NCBI GenBank assembly: GCA_963777045.1 | Contig: CAVZPD010000009.1 | Location: 372,001 to 436,000 of the forward strand | From: JAPSGM01 sp963777045 | GTDB taxonomy: Bacteria; Chloroflexota; Limnocylindria; QHBO01 | Reading direction: 5' to 3' | Length of the DNA stretch: 64,000 nt | Shown: positions 20,145-28,780 of the stretch, one piece after another | Numbering within the stretch: the first letter of the stretch is position 1 | Layout of the letters: each line of letters begins with the position of its first letter | Notes under the pieces: generated by a model | Database searches by the model: none | What the model was told of the DNA's origin: nothing | The model's input: the letters and a program-made list of their open reading frames with translations, nothing else | Translations under genes and position numbers: made by a program

Positions 20145-20174
20145 TTGACAGCCGCCAACCGGCGCCGCTAGAGT
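20145..20174 (+). promoter_or_regulatory. Shikimate operon promoter
   Basis: TTGACA at 20145-20150 and TAGAGT at 20169-20174 with 18-nt spacing. The expected start of transcription is near 20181, only about six bases before the leader-peptide ATG, so the leader peptide would be translated from an almost leaderless end. Confidence 0.7.
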
Positions 20175-20186
20175 CCGCGTCCTCAG

Positions 20187-20213
20187 ATGAACAACTACTG
20201 GTTTTACGCTTAG
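20187..20213 (+). CDS. Aromatic leader peptide MNNYWFYA
   Basis: Eight residues, M-N-N-Y-W-F-Y-A, then TAG. Four consecutive codons are Tyr, Trp, Phe and Tyr, the three end products of the shikimate pathway. It lies between the promoter and a hairpin/terminator region upstream of DAHP synthase, the classic arrangement of a translating-ribosome attenuator. Shortage of any aromatic aminoacyl-tRNA would stall the ribosome here. No ribosome site is visible. The function is inferred from codon content and position, but chance is unlikely. Confidence 0.85.
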   Translation: MNNYWFYA

Positions 20214-20300
20214 CGGGTACGAGGCAGGCGGGTGATCCCGTCAGCAGAGGCACTCGTGCCCGCAAACGCAGTGGTCCGCAAGGACACTGCGTTTTTTGTT
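20213..20300 (+). terminator. Aromatic attenuator: long hairpin and T-tailed terminator
   Basis: GCGGGTACGAG (20213-20223) pairs with CTCGTGCCCGC (20253-20263) to make an 11-bp stem that begins at the leader stop codon. Immediately after, AACGCAGTG and CACTGCGTTTTTT (20265-20297) form a strong intrinsic terminator. A stalled ribosome would mask the first arm and change the fold. This is the expected pause/anti-terminator plus terminator layout of amino-acid attenuators. Confidence 0.8.
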
Positions 20301-20365
20301 ACCCCGGTCGGCGGGGCGGCGGGACCGACGCCTCGGAAGCCTCCGAACGGAGAGGACCGAACAAG

Positions 20366-21395
20366 ATGATCGTGGTGATGTCCCCAATGGCGACCAGGGA
20401 GGACGTGACGACCGTGCGCCGCCACATCGAGGAGCACGGGCTGCAGGCCTTCGTGAGCACCGGGCAGGAGCGGACCGTCATCGGCGTCGTGGGCCTGAAC
20501 CTCGAGCGGCTCGCCAACATCGGCAGCCTCGACGGGGTCGACCAGGTGATCCGCGTCACGAACCCATACAAGCTCGCCAGCGTCGAGCACCACCCGAGCG
20601 GACGCGGGTGATGGTGGGCGACGTGCCCATCGGCCTCGGGGACGACCTGGTGGTGGTTGCCGGCCCCTGCTCCGTCGAGAACCGCGAGATGCTGCTCGAC
20701 ACCGCCCGGTGGGTCGGCCACGAAGGCGCCCGCATGCTGCGCGGCGGCGCCTACAAGCCACGCACCTCCCCCTACTCCTTCCAGGGGCTGGGCGAGCCGG
20801 CGCTCGAGATGCTGGCCGAGGCGCGCGAGGAGACGGGCCTCCCCGTCATCTCCGAGGTGACCGACGCGGCCGATGTCGAGCTCTTCGACCGCTACGTCGA
20901 CGTGCTGCAGGTCGGCAGCCGCAACATGCACAACTTCGTCCTGCTGCGGGCGGTGGGGCAGTCGTCCCACCCGGTCCTGCTGAAGCGCGGCTTCGGGGCG
21001 ACCATCGAGGAGTGGCTGATGGCGGCCGAGTACATCCTCTCGTCGGGCAACTCCAACGTGATCCTGTGCGAGCGCGGCATCCGCACCTTCGAGACCGCCA
21101 CGCGCAACACGCTCGACCTCTCCGCCGTGCCGGTCCTGCGCGGCAAGACGCACCTGCCGATCGTGGTGGATCCCTCGCACGGCACCGGGCAGCGCGACCT
21201 GGTTGGGCCGATGGCGCTCGCCGGCGCGGCCGTCGGCGCCGATGCGCTGCTGATCGAGGTCCATCCCGATCCGCCCAAGGCGCTCTCCGACGGCGAGCAG
21301 TCGCTCAGCTTCCCGGAGTTCGGGGCGCTGATGGACGAGCTGCGCCGCATGCAGCTGCTGCGCGACCGGGCCGCGCGCGTCCGGCGCCGCGCCCG
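20366..21395 (+). CDS. aroF: 3-deoxy-7-phosphoheptulonate (DAHP) synthase, AroF type (frameshifted)
   Basis: Type I-beta DAHP synthase with an N-terminal ferredoxin-like regulatory domain (MIVVMSPMATREDVTTVRRH, about 75 residues). The catalytic part carries VVVAGPCSVENREM, GGAYKPRTSPYSFQGLG, VLQVGSRNMHNFVLLRAVGQ, HPVLLKRG and VVDPSHGTGQRDLV. A one-base break near 20600 separates the domains. It commits PEP and erythrose-4-P to aromatics. No stop appears before chorismate mutase homology begins, so the two are probably one polypeptide; the boundary at 21395 is nominal. Confidence 0.88.
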
Positions 21396-21700
21396 GTGGA
21401 GGCTCCCGGCGCGCCGATCGGCGAGCTGCGCGACCGGATCGACCAGATGGACGATCGGCTGGCCTCGCTGATCCAGGAGCGCGCCGCGCTGGCGCTGGAG
21501 GTGCAGCGGGCGCGCGGCCCGGCCGGCCACGGGCACGACGTGCGGCGCGAGCGTGAGCTGCTGGAGCGGGCGGCGGCCGATGGGCGGGCCCGCTGACGCC
21601 GGAGGAGATGACCGCCATCTTCGGTGCGCTGCTGCGGGCATCGCGCGCCGTGCAGCGGCGGGAGGCGCAGGCCGACCTGCTGGGCCAGCGCGGCGCGTGA
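21396..21700 (+). CDS. Chorismate mutase, AroQ class (likely C-terminal domain of the DAHP synthase)
   Basis: PIGELRDRIDQMDDRLASLI and QERAALALEVQRARG form the first AroQ helix with the active-site Arg and Lys/Arg region, RERELLERAAAD the second, and LTPEEMTAIFGALLRASRAV the third: about 95 residues, a normal mutase domain. GTG 21396 could start a separate protein, but the DAHP synthase frame has no stop before it and a single indel fuses them, as in known DAHPS-CM enzymes. A break lies near 21590. Ends with GTGA overlap onto aroA. Confidence 0.8.
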
Positions 21701-23009
21701 GCGCGAGCCGAGCATCGCGCCTGCGACCGGTCCGGCGGCCGGCGCGGCTGCGGGGCGAGCTGCGACTGCCGTCGGACAAGTCGGTGGCGCACCGGGCGCT
21801 GATCGCGAACGCGCTGGCCGGCGGGCCCGCGACGGTCGACGTTCGCGCGCCGGGCGATGACGTGTGGAGCACGGTGCGCTGCCTGCGCGGGCTGGGCGTG
21901 GAGTTGACGAGCGGCACGTGCGGGGCATCGGTGCAGCTGGCCTGCGTGGGACGGGTGGCGCAGCCGGCGGGGCCGCTCGACTGCGGCAACTCGGGGACGA
22001 CGATGCGGCTGCTGGCCGGGGCGCTGGCCGGCTTGCCGATGGAGGCGACCCTGGACGGCGACGCCTCGCTGCGGCGCCGTCCCATGGAACGTGTGGCGGC
22101 CCGCTGCGGCAGATGGGGGCGGCGGTCGAGACACGAACGGCCTGCCGCCGCTGCACGTCCCCGGCTCGGAGCGGCTCCGCGCGTGGAGCATCAGCTGCCG
22201 GTGGCCAGCGCCCAGCTGGTGGCGGCGATCTGCCTCGCGGCGCTCTCGGCGGAGGGCGAGACGCGGATCGTGACGCCCGCGCCGACGCGCGATCACACCG
22301 AGCGGCTGCTGGCCGCGATGGGCGCGGCGATCGAGCGGCGCCGGACGGTGCGACCGTGCTGCATGGTCCGGCGCGGCTTCGGCCGCTCTCGTTCACCGTG
22401 CCGGGCGACCCGTCGGCCGCCACGCCGTGGCTGGTGGCTGCCGCGATCCACCCCGACGCCGACCTGCGCCTGGTGGACGTGGAGCTGAACCCGACGCGCC
22501 TGGGTGCCGTGGAGGTGCTGCGCGAGATGGGCGCGCGGGTCGACGTTCGCCACCGGCGAGCGGAGGGCCCGGAGCCGATGGGCGAGATCCGCGTCCGCAG
22601 CGGCGGCCGCCTGCGCGCGGTCTCGCTGGCCGGCGAGCGCGTCGCGGCGCTGATCGACGAGCTGCCGCTGCTGGCCGTGGCCATGGCCGCCGCGGACGGC
22701 GTCAGCGAGCTGCGCGACGCCGGTGAGCTGCGCGTCAAGGAGTCGGACCGGATCGCCGCCGTGATCGCGGGGCTGGGGGCCATCGGCGCGAAGGTGGAGG
22801 CGCTGCCCGACGGCTGGCGCGTGCGGCGGGGGAGCGCCCGCGACGCGGCGATCGCCACCTACGGCGACCATCGGATCGCCATCGCCTTCGCCATCGCGGC
22901 GCTGGCGGGCGTGGCCGGCGAGGTGGAGGTCGACGATCCCGAGTGCGCATCGGTCTCCTATCCGACCTTCTGGGAGGACCTCGAGCGGGTGAGCGGGGGC
23001 CAGGCGTGA
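21697..23009 (+). CDS. aroA: EPSP synthase, 3-phosphoshikimate 1-carboxyvinyltransferase (frameshifted)
   Basis: LRGELRLPSDKSVAHRALIA contains the PEP-binding S-D-K-S; LDCGNSGTTMRLLAGALAG is the LxAGNSGTxxR motif; SAQLVAAICLAALSAEGETR, ELRVKESDRIAAVIAGLGAI and YGDHRIAIAFAIAALAG follow. About 435 residues. Breaks near 22100 and 22345-22385. GTG 21697 overlaps the preceding stop. The glyphosate-site motif is DCGNSGTTMR; sensitivity class cannot be judged reliably across the breaks. Confidence 0.9.
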
Positions 23010-24202
23010 GGCGCCTGCGCCTGCTGACCGCCGGTGAGTCGCACGGCCCGGCGCTGAGCGGCATCCTGGAGGGGCTGCCGGCCGGCCTGCGCGTCTCGAC
23101 CGCGAAGGTGGACCTGGACCTGCGGCGGCGGCAGCACGGCTACGGGAGCGGCCGGCGCATGCAGATCGAGCGCGACCGGGTGACCTGGACCGCGGGGATC
23201 CGCTACGGGCGAACGCTGGGCTCGCCGGTCGGCTTCACGGTCGAGAACCGCGACTGGGTGAACTGGACCGATCGGATGGCGGTCGAGCCGATCCCCGCCG
23301 CACGGCGTCCGAAGCCGATCACCCGCGCCCGACCCGGCCACGTCGACCTCGCGGGAGCGATCAAGTACGACACCGATGACATCCGCGACGTCCTGGAGCG
23401 TGCCTCGGCGCGAGCGACCGCGGCGCGGACGGTCGCCGGCTCGCTGTCGCGGCAGCTGCTGGCCGCCTGCGGCGTCCGGATCTGGAGCTTCGTCGACCAG
23501 GTTGGGCCGATCCGCGCCTTCGCGGATACCGACGAGCCGATGCGCCGCATCCCGGACGGCTGGTTCGAGCGCGACCTGCGCGACCCGTCGCCGCTGCGCT
23601 GCCCCGATCCCGAGGCGGAGCGCGGCGATGCTGGCCGAGATCGACGCCGTGCGCGACGCGGGCGACACCATCGGCGGCTCGTTCGTGGTCGTGGCGGAGG
23701 GCGTGCCGATGGGCCTGGGATCGTCGTCGGAGTGGGACACGCGCCTGGACGGGCAGCTGGCCGGCGCGCTGATGGCGCATCCCGGCGGCAAAGGGCGGTG
23801 GAGATCGGGCTGGGCTTCGGCGTCGTCCCGCTGCGCGGGAGCCAGTCCACGACGTGGTCGACGGCGAGGCCGATGGTGGGCGCCGGCTCACGAACCATGC
23901 CGGCGGGATCGAGGGCGGCATCAGCAACGGCGAGCCGATCGTGGCGCGCGTCGCCATGAAGCCGATCTCCACCCTGCGCACGCCCGCTGCCGAGCGTCGA
24001 CATGGCCTCCGGCGAGGTTGGGCGCGCGCACATCGAGCGCTCCGACGTCACGATCCTGCCGCGCTCCGGCGTGGTCGGCGAGGCGATGGTGGCCCTGGTC
24101 CTGGCCGATGCCCTCCTCACCTCGTTCGGGGGCGACGCGATGGGCGACCTGCTGGCCGCGGTCCGGCGCCGTCGTCGGCGCTCGCGGGGCCCGCGCGGAT
24201 GA
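23006..24202 (+). CDS. aroC: Chorismate synthase (multiply frameshifted)
   Basis: RLRLLTAGESHGPALSGILE is the invariant chorismate synthase start; HGYGSGRRMQIERD, RPGHVDLAGAIKYDTDDIRD, VLERASARATAARTVAGSLS, NHAGGIEGGISNGEPIVARV and MKPISTLRTP are all present. Breaks near 23625, 23790, 23850 and 23985 move the C-terminal half through all frames. FMN-dependent trans-elimination giving chorismate. GTGA overlap with aroA and ATGA overlap with aroE. Confidence 0.9.
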
Positions 24203-24969
24203 CCCCACGCGTGGTGCTGCTCGGCAGCGGGATCGGCTACTCGGCATCGCCGGCCATGCACAACGCAGCGTTCGCGGTGCTCGGTCTCGACTGGCGCTAC
24301 GAGCTGGCCGACGTCGCCGGCGGACGCGCTGCCGGAGATGGTGCGGCAGCTGCGCCGACGGTGACGCTGGCCGGAGCCAACGTGACGAAGCCGCACAAGG
24401 CGGCGGTCATCCCGCTCCTCGACGCGGTCAGCGAGGCGGCCGAACGGGCGGGAGCGGTGAACACCATCGTCCGCTCCGCCGATGGCCGCCTGCTCGGCGA
24501 CAACACCGACCTGCCGGCGCTGGCCAGCGAGCTTGCGCGCCTCGGCCGCTTCGAGCGGGCCGTGGTGCTGGGCCGGGGTGGCGCCGCGCGCACGGCCGCC
24601 GCGGCGTTGGCGGACGCGGGCGCATCGGTCCGGATGGTTGGGCGCGACGGATGGGCGGAGCTCCCCGCGCTGCTGGAAGCCGCGGACCTGCTGGTGAACG
24701 CCACGCCCATCGGCACCGCGGAGGACGTCTCGCCCGTCCCGGCGGAGCTGCACCGGCCCGGCCTGGCCGTGCTGGACCTCGTCTACCGACCGTCGCCCAC
24801 CCGGCTCGTGCGCGAGGCGGCAGCCGCCGGTGCCGATGCGGTGACCGGCGCCGGCATGCTGCTGCGGCAGGCGGTTCGCAGCTTCGAGCTGTGGACCGAG
24901 CGCTCGGCCCCGTTCGAGGTCATGCGGCGGGCGCTCGCCGAGGAGCTGGGAGCCGCGGTCCATGCCTGA
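24199..24969 (+). CDS. aroE: Shikimate dehydrogenase (two compensating indels)
   Basis: 256 residues in one open frame. GSGIGYSASPAMHNAAF binds shikimate, ANVTKPHKAAVIPLLD has the catalytic Lys and Asp region, RAGAVNTIV and GDNTDLPAL are typical, and AVVLGRGGAARTAAAAL binds NADP. Residues about 41-52 look random, but a neighbouring frame reads DALPEMVRQLRR there, so two nearby indels cancel. Overlaps aroK by 8 bp. Confidence 0.9.
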   Translation: MTPRVVLLGSGIGYSASPAMHNAAFAVLGLDWRYELADVAGGRAAGDGAAAAPTVTLAGANVTKPHKAAVIPLLDAVSEAAERAGAVNTIVRSADGRLLGDNTDLPALASELARLGRFERAVVLGRGGAARTAAAALADAGASVRMVGRDGWAELPALLEAADLLVNATPIGTAEDVSPVPAELHRPGLAVLDLVYRPSPTRLVREAAAAGADAVTGAGMLLRQAVRSFELWTERSAPFEVMRRALAEELGAAVHA

Positions 24970-25495
24970 GCCGGGTGCCGGCGTCGTGCTGGTGGGGCTG
25001 CCCGGGAGCGGCAAGTCCACCGTCGGCCGCCTGCTCGCCGAGCGACTGGGGCGCCCGTTCCACGACACCGACGAGCTGATCGAGCGGCGCTCCGGCATGC
25101 CCGCCCACGAGTACCTCCGGCGCCACGGCGAGGCGCAGTTCCGCGCGGTGGAGCGCGACGCCCTGGACGAGGCGTGCGCGGGACCGGCGCCGTGGTGGCG
25201 ACCGGCGGCGGCGCGCTGCTCGACCCGCTGAATCGCTGGCGCCTGTGGGAGCACGGCCGCGCGGTCTGGCTGCAGGCCGATAACGACGTCCTCCTCGCGC
25301 GCCTCGAGCGCGACGCCACGCCGCGGCCGCTGCTCGACGGGGACGCCGCCCGGAAGCTGTCGGCGCTGGCCGAGGAACGGGCGCCGTTCTACCGCGCGGC
25401 CGACGATGCAGCCTCGGCCATGGGCACGCCGGACCAGGTCGCCGATGCCGTCGCGGACGCCGCTGGCTTGCCCGACGCCACCCGGCCGGCGCCTC
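24962..25495 (+). CDS. aroK: Shikimate kinase (one frameshift; possibly fused to AroB)
   Basis: P-loop VVLVGLPGSGKSTVGRLLAE, the shikimate-binding DTDELIERRSGM, VVATGGGALLDPLNRWRLWE and RDATPRPLLDGDA (lid Arg). The break near 25190 falls between EACAG and TGAVVATGGG. After about 170 residues no stop is met; the same frame is open into 3-dehydroquinate synthase, so an AroKB fusion is possible. The 3' boundary is nominal. Confidence 0.87.
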
Positions 25496-26550
25496 TTCGA
25501 TGCGCTGGAGCCACGCAATCACGTCATCGGTCCGTCGCATGGCCGCGTCGTCCTCGGCCGTGGGCTGGGCCGATCCTGCGGGACATCCTCGACGAGCTGG
25601 GTGGCATGCCGTCGGTGGTCGTCGATCGCCGCGCGATGGCGCACCTCCCGCCGATCGGCGGCCGCTGCCTGGCGATCGCCGGCGGCGAGCGGGCGAAGCG
25701 GCTGCGCTCGCTGGAGCGGATCCTGGACTGGCTGGCGGCCGAGGGGGCGGAGCGGACCGACCCGCTGGTGGCGGTCGGCGGCGGCACGGTGGGCGACGTG
25801 GCCGGCTTCGCCGCCGCCACCTACGCCCGCGGCGTGCCGTACGTGGCGGTGCCGACCACCTGGCTCGCGCAGCTCGACGCCTCGATCGGCGGCAAGGTGG
25901 CGGTCGACCTGGCGGCCGGCAAGAACCTGGTGGGCGCCTTCTGGCCGGCGTGGGCGGTGCTGGCCGATGTCGCGGCGCTGCGCACCCTGCCGCGTGCCCG
26001 GCTGCGCGACGGACTGGCCGAGGCGGCCAAGGCCGGGATCATCGGCGACCCGGCGCTGTGGCGGCTGATCGCGGAGCGCGGGCGCGAGGCGCTGGGCGGC
26101 GACGAGGCGGTGCGCGCTACGCGATCACCGAGCGGGCGGTGCGCGTGAAGCTGGCGGTCGTCCGCCGCGATCCATTCGAGCGCGGCGAGCGGCGCGTCCT
26201 GAACCTGGGCCACACCATCGGTCATGCGCTGGAGGCGGAGGCGGGCTATCGGCTCGCGCACGGCGACGCGGTGGCGCTCGGCATGCGCGCGGTGGCCGCC
26301 ATCGCGGCCGGACGGGGCGGCGATCCGGCGCTGTCCGCGGAGCTGGACGAGGTGCTGTCGGGCCTCGGCTTCCCGCTGACGCCATCGGTTCGACCCGGTG
26401 GCGGTCCACGCGAAGCTGCGAACCGACAAGAAGCGCGTGGCGGGCCGGCAGCGCTGGCTGCTGCCGATGGCCATCGGCCGGGTGGAGGAGGTCGACGACG
26501 TGACCGATGACGAGCTGGCGCGCGCGCTGCGCGCCATCGGGCAGGAGTAG
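25496..26550 (+). CDS. aroB: 3-dehydroquinate synthase (frameshifted)
   Basis: GGGTVGDVAGFAAATYARGV and VPTTWLAQLDASIGGKVAVD, then AAGKNLVGAFWPAWAVLADV are NAD- and substrate-binding regions; RVLNLGHTIGHALEAEAGYR carries metal-binding His; and VHAKLRTDKKRVAGRQRWLL is the C-terminal signature. Breaks near 25545, 26115 and 26395. Makes DHQ from DAHP. Ends at TAG 26550. The N-terminus (HVIGPSHGRVVLGRGLG) merges with the end of aroK. Confidence 0.87.
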
Positions 26551-26554
26551 GAGC

Positions 26555-26987
26555 GTGCGCATCCTGCTGCTGAACGGCCCGAACCTGTCGACGCTGGGCC
26601 GCCGCCAGCCCGAGGTCTACGGCACCACCACGCTGCCGGAGATCGTCGAGGCCTGCCGCGCGCGCGCCCTGGAGCGCGGCGCGATGCTGGACGACCTGCA
26701 GTCGAACCACGAGGGGGCGCTGATCGACCGCCTGGAGCAGCTCGACTACGACGCCGTCGTGATCAACCCCGGCGCCCTGTCGCACACCAGCTACGCGCTG
26801 CACGACGCGCTGCTTGCCTGCGATCGCCCGGCGGTCGAGGTGCACATCTCGCGACATCACGACCCGCGAGCCGTGGCGGCGGGTGAGCGTCACCGCGCCG
26901 GCAACGCGGCACCAGGTGGTGGGGAAGGGTTGGCGCGGCTACCTCGAGGCGGTCGACTGGCTGCTGGAGCATGCCGGCGACGCCTGA
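26555..26987 (+). CDS. aroQ: 3-dehydroquinate dehydratase, type II (one frameshift)
   Basis: ILLLNGPNLSTLGRRQPEVY starts the family, with the catalytic Tyr in PEVYGTTTL. QSNHEGALIDRLEQL, INPGALSHTSYALHDAL and VEVHIS are conserved. The C-terminus RVSVTAPATRHQVVGKGWRG follows a one-base break near 26850. The usual NLNLLG is NLSTLG here. GTG 26555, 4 nt after aroB. Dodecameric dehydratase of the shikimate pathway. Confidence 0.88.
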
Positions 26988-27055
26988 CCGCGCTGGACTG
27001 GCCCACCGCGTCCGAGCTTGCCGCCGCTGGAATCGCCTGTGGTGAGATTCCCCGG

Positions 27056-27910
27056 ATGACAGCGCAAGGATCACCGAAGGCGGCGTTCGGCAACCCGTGG
27101 GTCTGCGGCACCTGTGGAAACCACTACCCGCCCGCAGCGGAGCCGCCTAGCGTCTGCATCATCTGCGCGGATGAGCGCCAGTGGGTGCCGCCAACGGGTC
27201 AGCGCTGGACGACGCTTCCCGAGCTGGCCGCGGCGGGGCATGCGGGCGACGTCCGGGAAGTGGAGCCCGGGCTGACCGGGATCGGCTTCGATCCGCCCGT
27301 CGCGATCGGACAACGGGCGCTGCTGGTCCAGACGGACGAGGGCAACGTGCTGTGGGATCCGCCCGGCTACATCGACGAGGTCGCCATCCGCGCGGTCCGG
27401 GCACGCGGCGGTCTTCATGCGGTGACGGCCAGCCACCCGCACTTCTACGGCGCGATCGTCGAGTGGAGCCGAGCATTCAACGCGTCGATCCTCCTCCCCG
27501 AAGCCGATGCACATTGGCTGACCAGGCCCGATCCGGCGGTTCAAACCTGGCGCGGCTCGCTTGAGGTGCTTCCCGGCGTCACGCTCGTCCAGTGCGGCGG
27601 TCACTTTGCGGGTAGCGCGGTTCTCCATTGGTCGGCCGGCGCCGATGGAGCGGGCGTCCTCCTGGCCGGCGACACGATCTTCGTCACGCCCGGCGAGGAT
27701 CGCGTGACCTTCGTTCGCAGCGCCCCGAACCGCCTGCCGCTCCCCGAACAGGCGGTGCGACAGGTGGTCGAGGCCGTGGGGCCCTACCCATTCGACCGGA
27801 TCTACGGCGGCTGGTGGAAGCCGACGATCCACCGCGACGCACGCACGATCCTCGAGCAATCGGCCGACCGCTATATCCAGTGGCTTCGCGGCGAGGCCGC
27901 GTCTGATTGA
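27056..27910 (+). CDS. Metallo-beta-lactamase-fold hydrolase with N-terminal zinc ribbon
   Basis: 284 residues, intact. The N-terminal CGTCGNHYPPAAEPPSVCII gives a CxxC-x14-CxxC ribbon at about residues 17-37. The rest is a metallo-beta-lactamase fold: LLVQTDEGNVLWDPPGYIDE, TASHPHFYGAIVEWSRAF (metal motif variant HPHFYG), QCGGHFAGSAVLHWSAGA and LLAGDTIFVTPGEDRVTF. Substrate unknown. It follows the aro operon by about 70 nt and may be cotranscribed, but nothing ties it to aromatics. Confidence 0.75.
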   Translation: MTAQGSPKAAFGNPWVCGTCGNHYPPAAEPPSVCIICADERQWVPPTGQRWTTLPELAAAGHAGDVREVEPGLTGIGFDPPVAIGQRALLVQTDEGNVLWDPPGYIDEVAIRAVRARGGLHAVTASHPHFYGAIVEWSRAFNASILLPEADAHWLTRPDPAVQTWRGSLEVLPGVTLVQCGGHFAGSAVLHWSAGADGAGVLLAGDTIFVTPGEDRVTFVRSAPNRLPLPEQAVRQVVEAVGPYPFDRIYGGWWKPTIHRDARTILEQSADRYIQWLRGEAASD

Positions 27911-28006
27911 CTGACCAGCCGGGCTGTGGGGCGGCAACCTCCCGCGTGGCGCCTGGTGCAACGAATCACGCCAGGAGGACCTGCCCCGGCCGGTTCCTGC
28001 GCGAAA

Positions 28007-28138
28007 CGTTGCCCTCACCGCAACAGAATGCGCGGGAGGGGCCGTTCGTGCGCCTGGCGTTGCATCTGCCGCAACAAACGACTCCAGAAGGCCGGTCCAG
28101 GGCCGGCTCGTGCGCAAAACGTTGCGCTCAGCGCAACG
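28007..28138. repeat. Intergenic array of GTTGC/GCAAC mini-hairpins
   Basis: Between the convergent hydrolase and leuD genes lie CGTTGCCCTCACCGCAACA (28007), GCGTTGCATCTGCCGCAACA (28057) and ACGTTGCGCTCAGCGCAACG (28119). Each has a 5-7-bp stem and a short loop; gaps are about 31 and 38 nt. Single GCAAC words also occur at 27934 and 27958. The stem is the same in all copies while loops and flanks differ. Function unknown; no T-run. Confidence 0.6.
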
Positions 28139-28163
28139 GGCGGTGCGGCGGGATGCCGCGCGC

Positions 28164-28780
28164 CTACTGCGGCAGCGTGGAGATGCGCGGCGCGTGCGAG
28201 GCCTCGTAGGCGGAGATCGCCTCTTCCTGGGCGAGCAGGAAGCCGAGCTCATCGGTTCCGGTGAGGAGCATCTGGCGCGAGAACGGGTCGACCACAAAGC
28301 CGATGACCGAGCCGTCCGGCAGCCGCAGCTCCTGCGCCTCCAGGTCCACGCTGAGCGCCAGGTCGGGGTGCGCCTCCAGCAGGGCGGTGATGCGGCGCAG
28401 CTCCTCCGCCGGCACCTCGATGGGCAGCAGGCCGTTCTTCAGCGCGTTGGCCTTGAAGATGTCGGCGAAGGAGGAGCTGATCACCGCGCGGAAGCCCCAC
28501 GCGGTGAGCGCCCAGGGCGCGTGCTCGCGCGACGAGCCGCAGCCGAAGTTGTCGCCGGCCACCAGCACCTGCCGCCCGGCCGCGCCGCGGGCGCGTTCAG
28601 GACGAAGTCGGCCCGCGGCGAGCCGTCGTCGGCGTAGCGCCAGTCGGCGAAGAGCTGATCGGCCAGGCCAGAACGGTTGATGGTCTTCAGGAAGCGGGCC
28701 GGGATGATCTGGTCCGTGTCGACGTTGTCGCGCGGCAGCAGCACGGCCGCGGATTCGACGTGGGTGAAGGGCTCGCTCAT
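28164..28780 (-). CDS. leuD: 3-isopropylmalate dehydratase small subunit (one frameshift)
   Basis: About 205 residues. NVDTDQIIPARFLKTI is the LeuD start motif; VLVAGDNFGCGSSREHAPWA the substrate-recognition loop; SSSFADIFKANALKNGLLPI the conserved core. A break near 28590 separates VLNAPAAR from RQVLVAG. ATG 28780 overlaps the leuC stop. With LeuC it isomerises 2- to 3-isopropylmalate; with citramalate-derived substrate it can also serve isoleucine synthesis, which fits the cimA gene at 46217. Confidence 0.9.
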
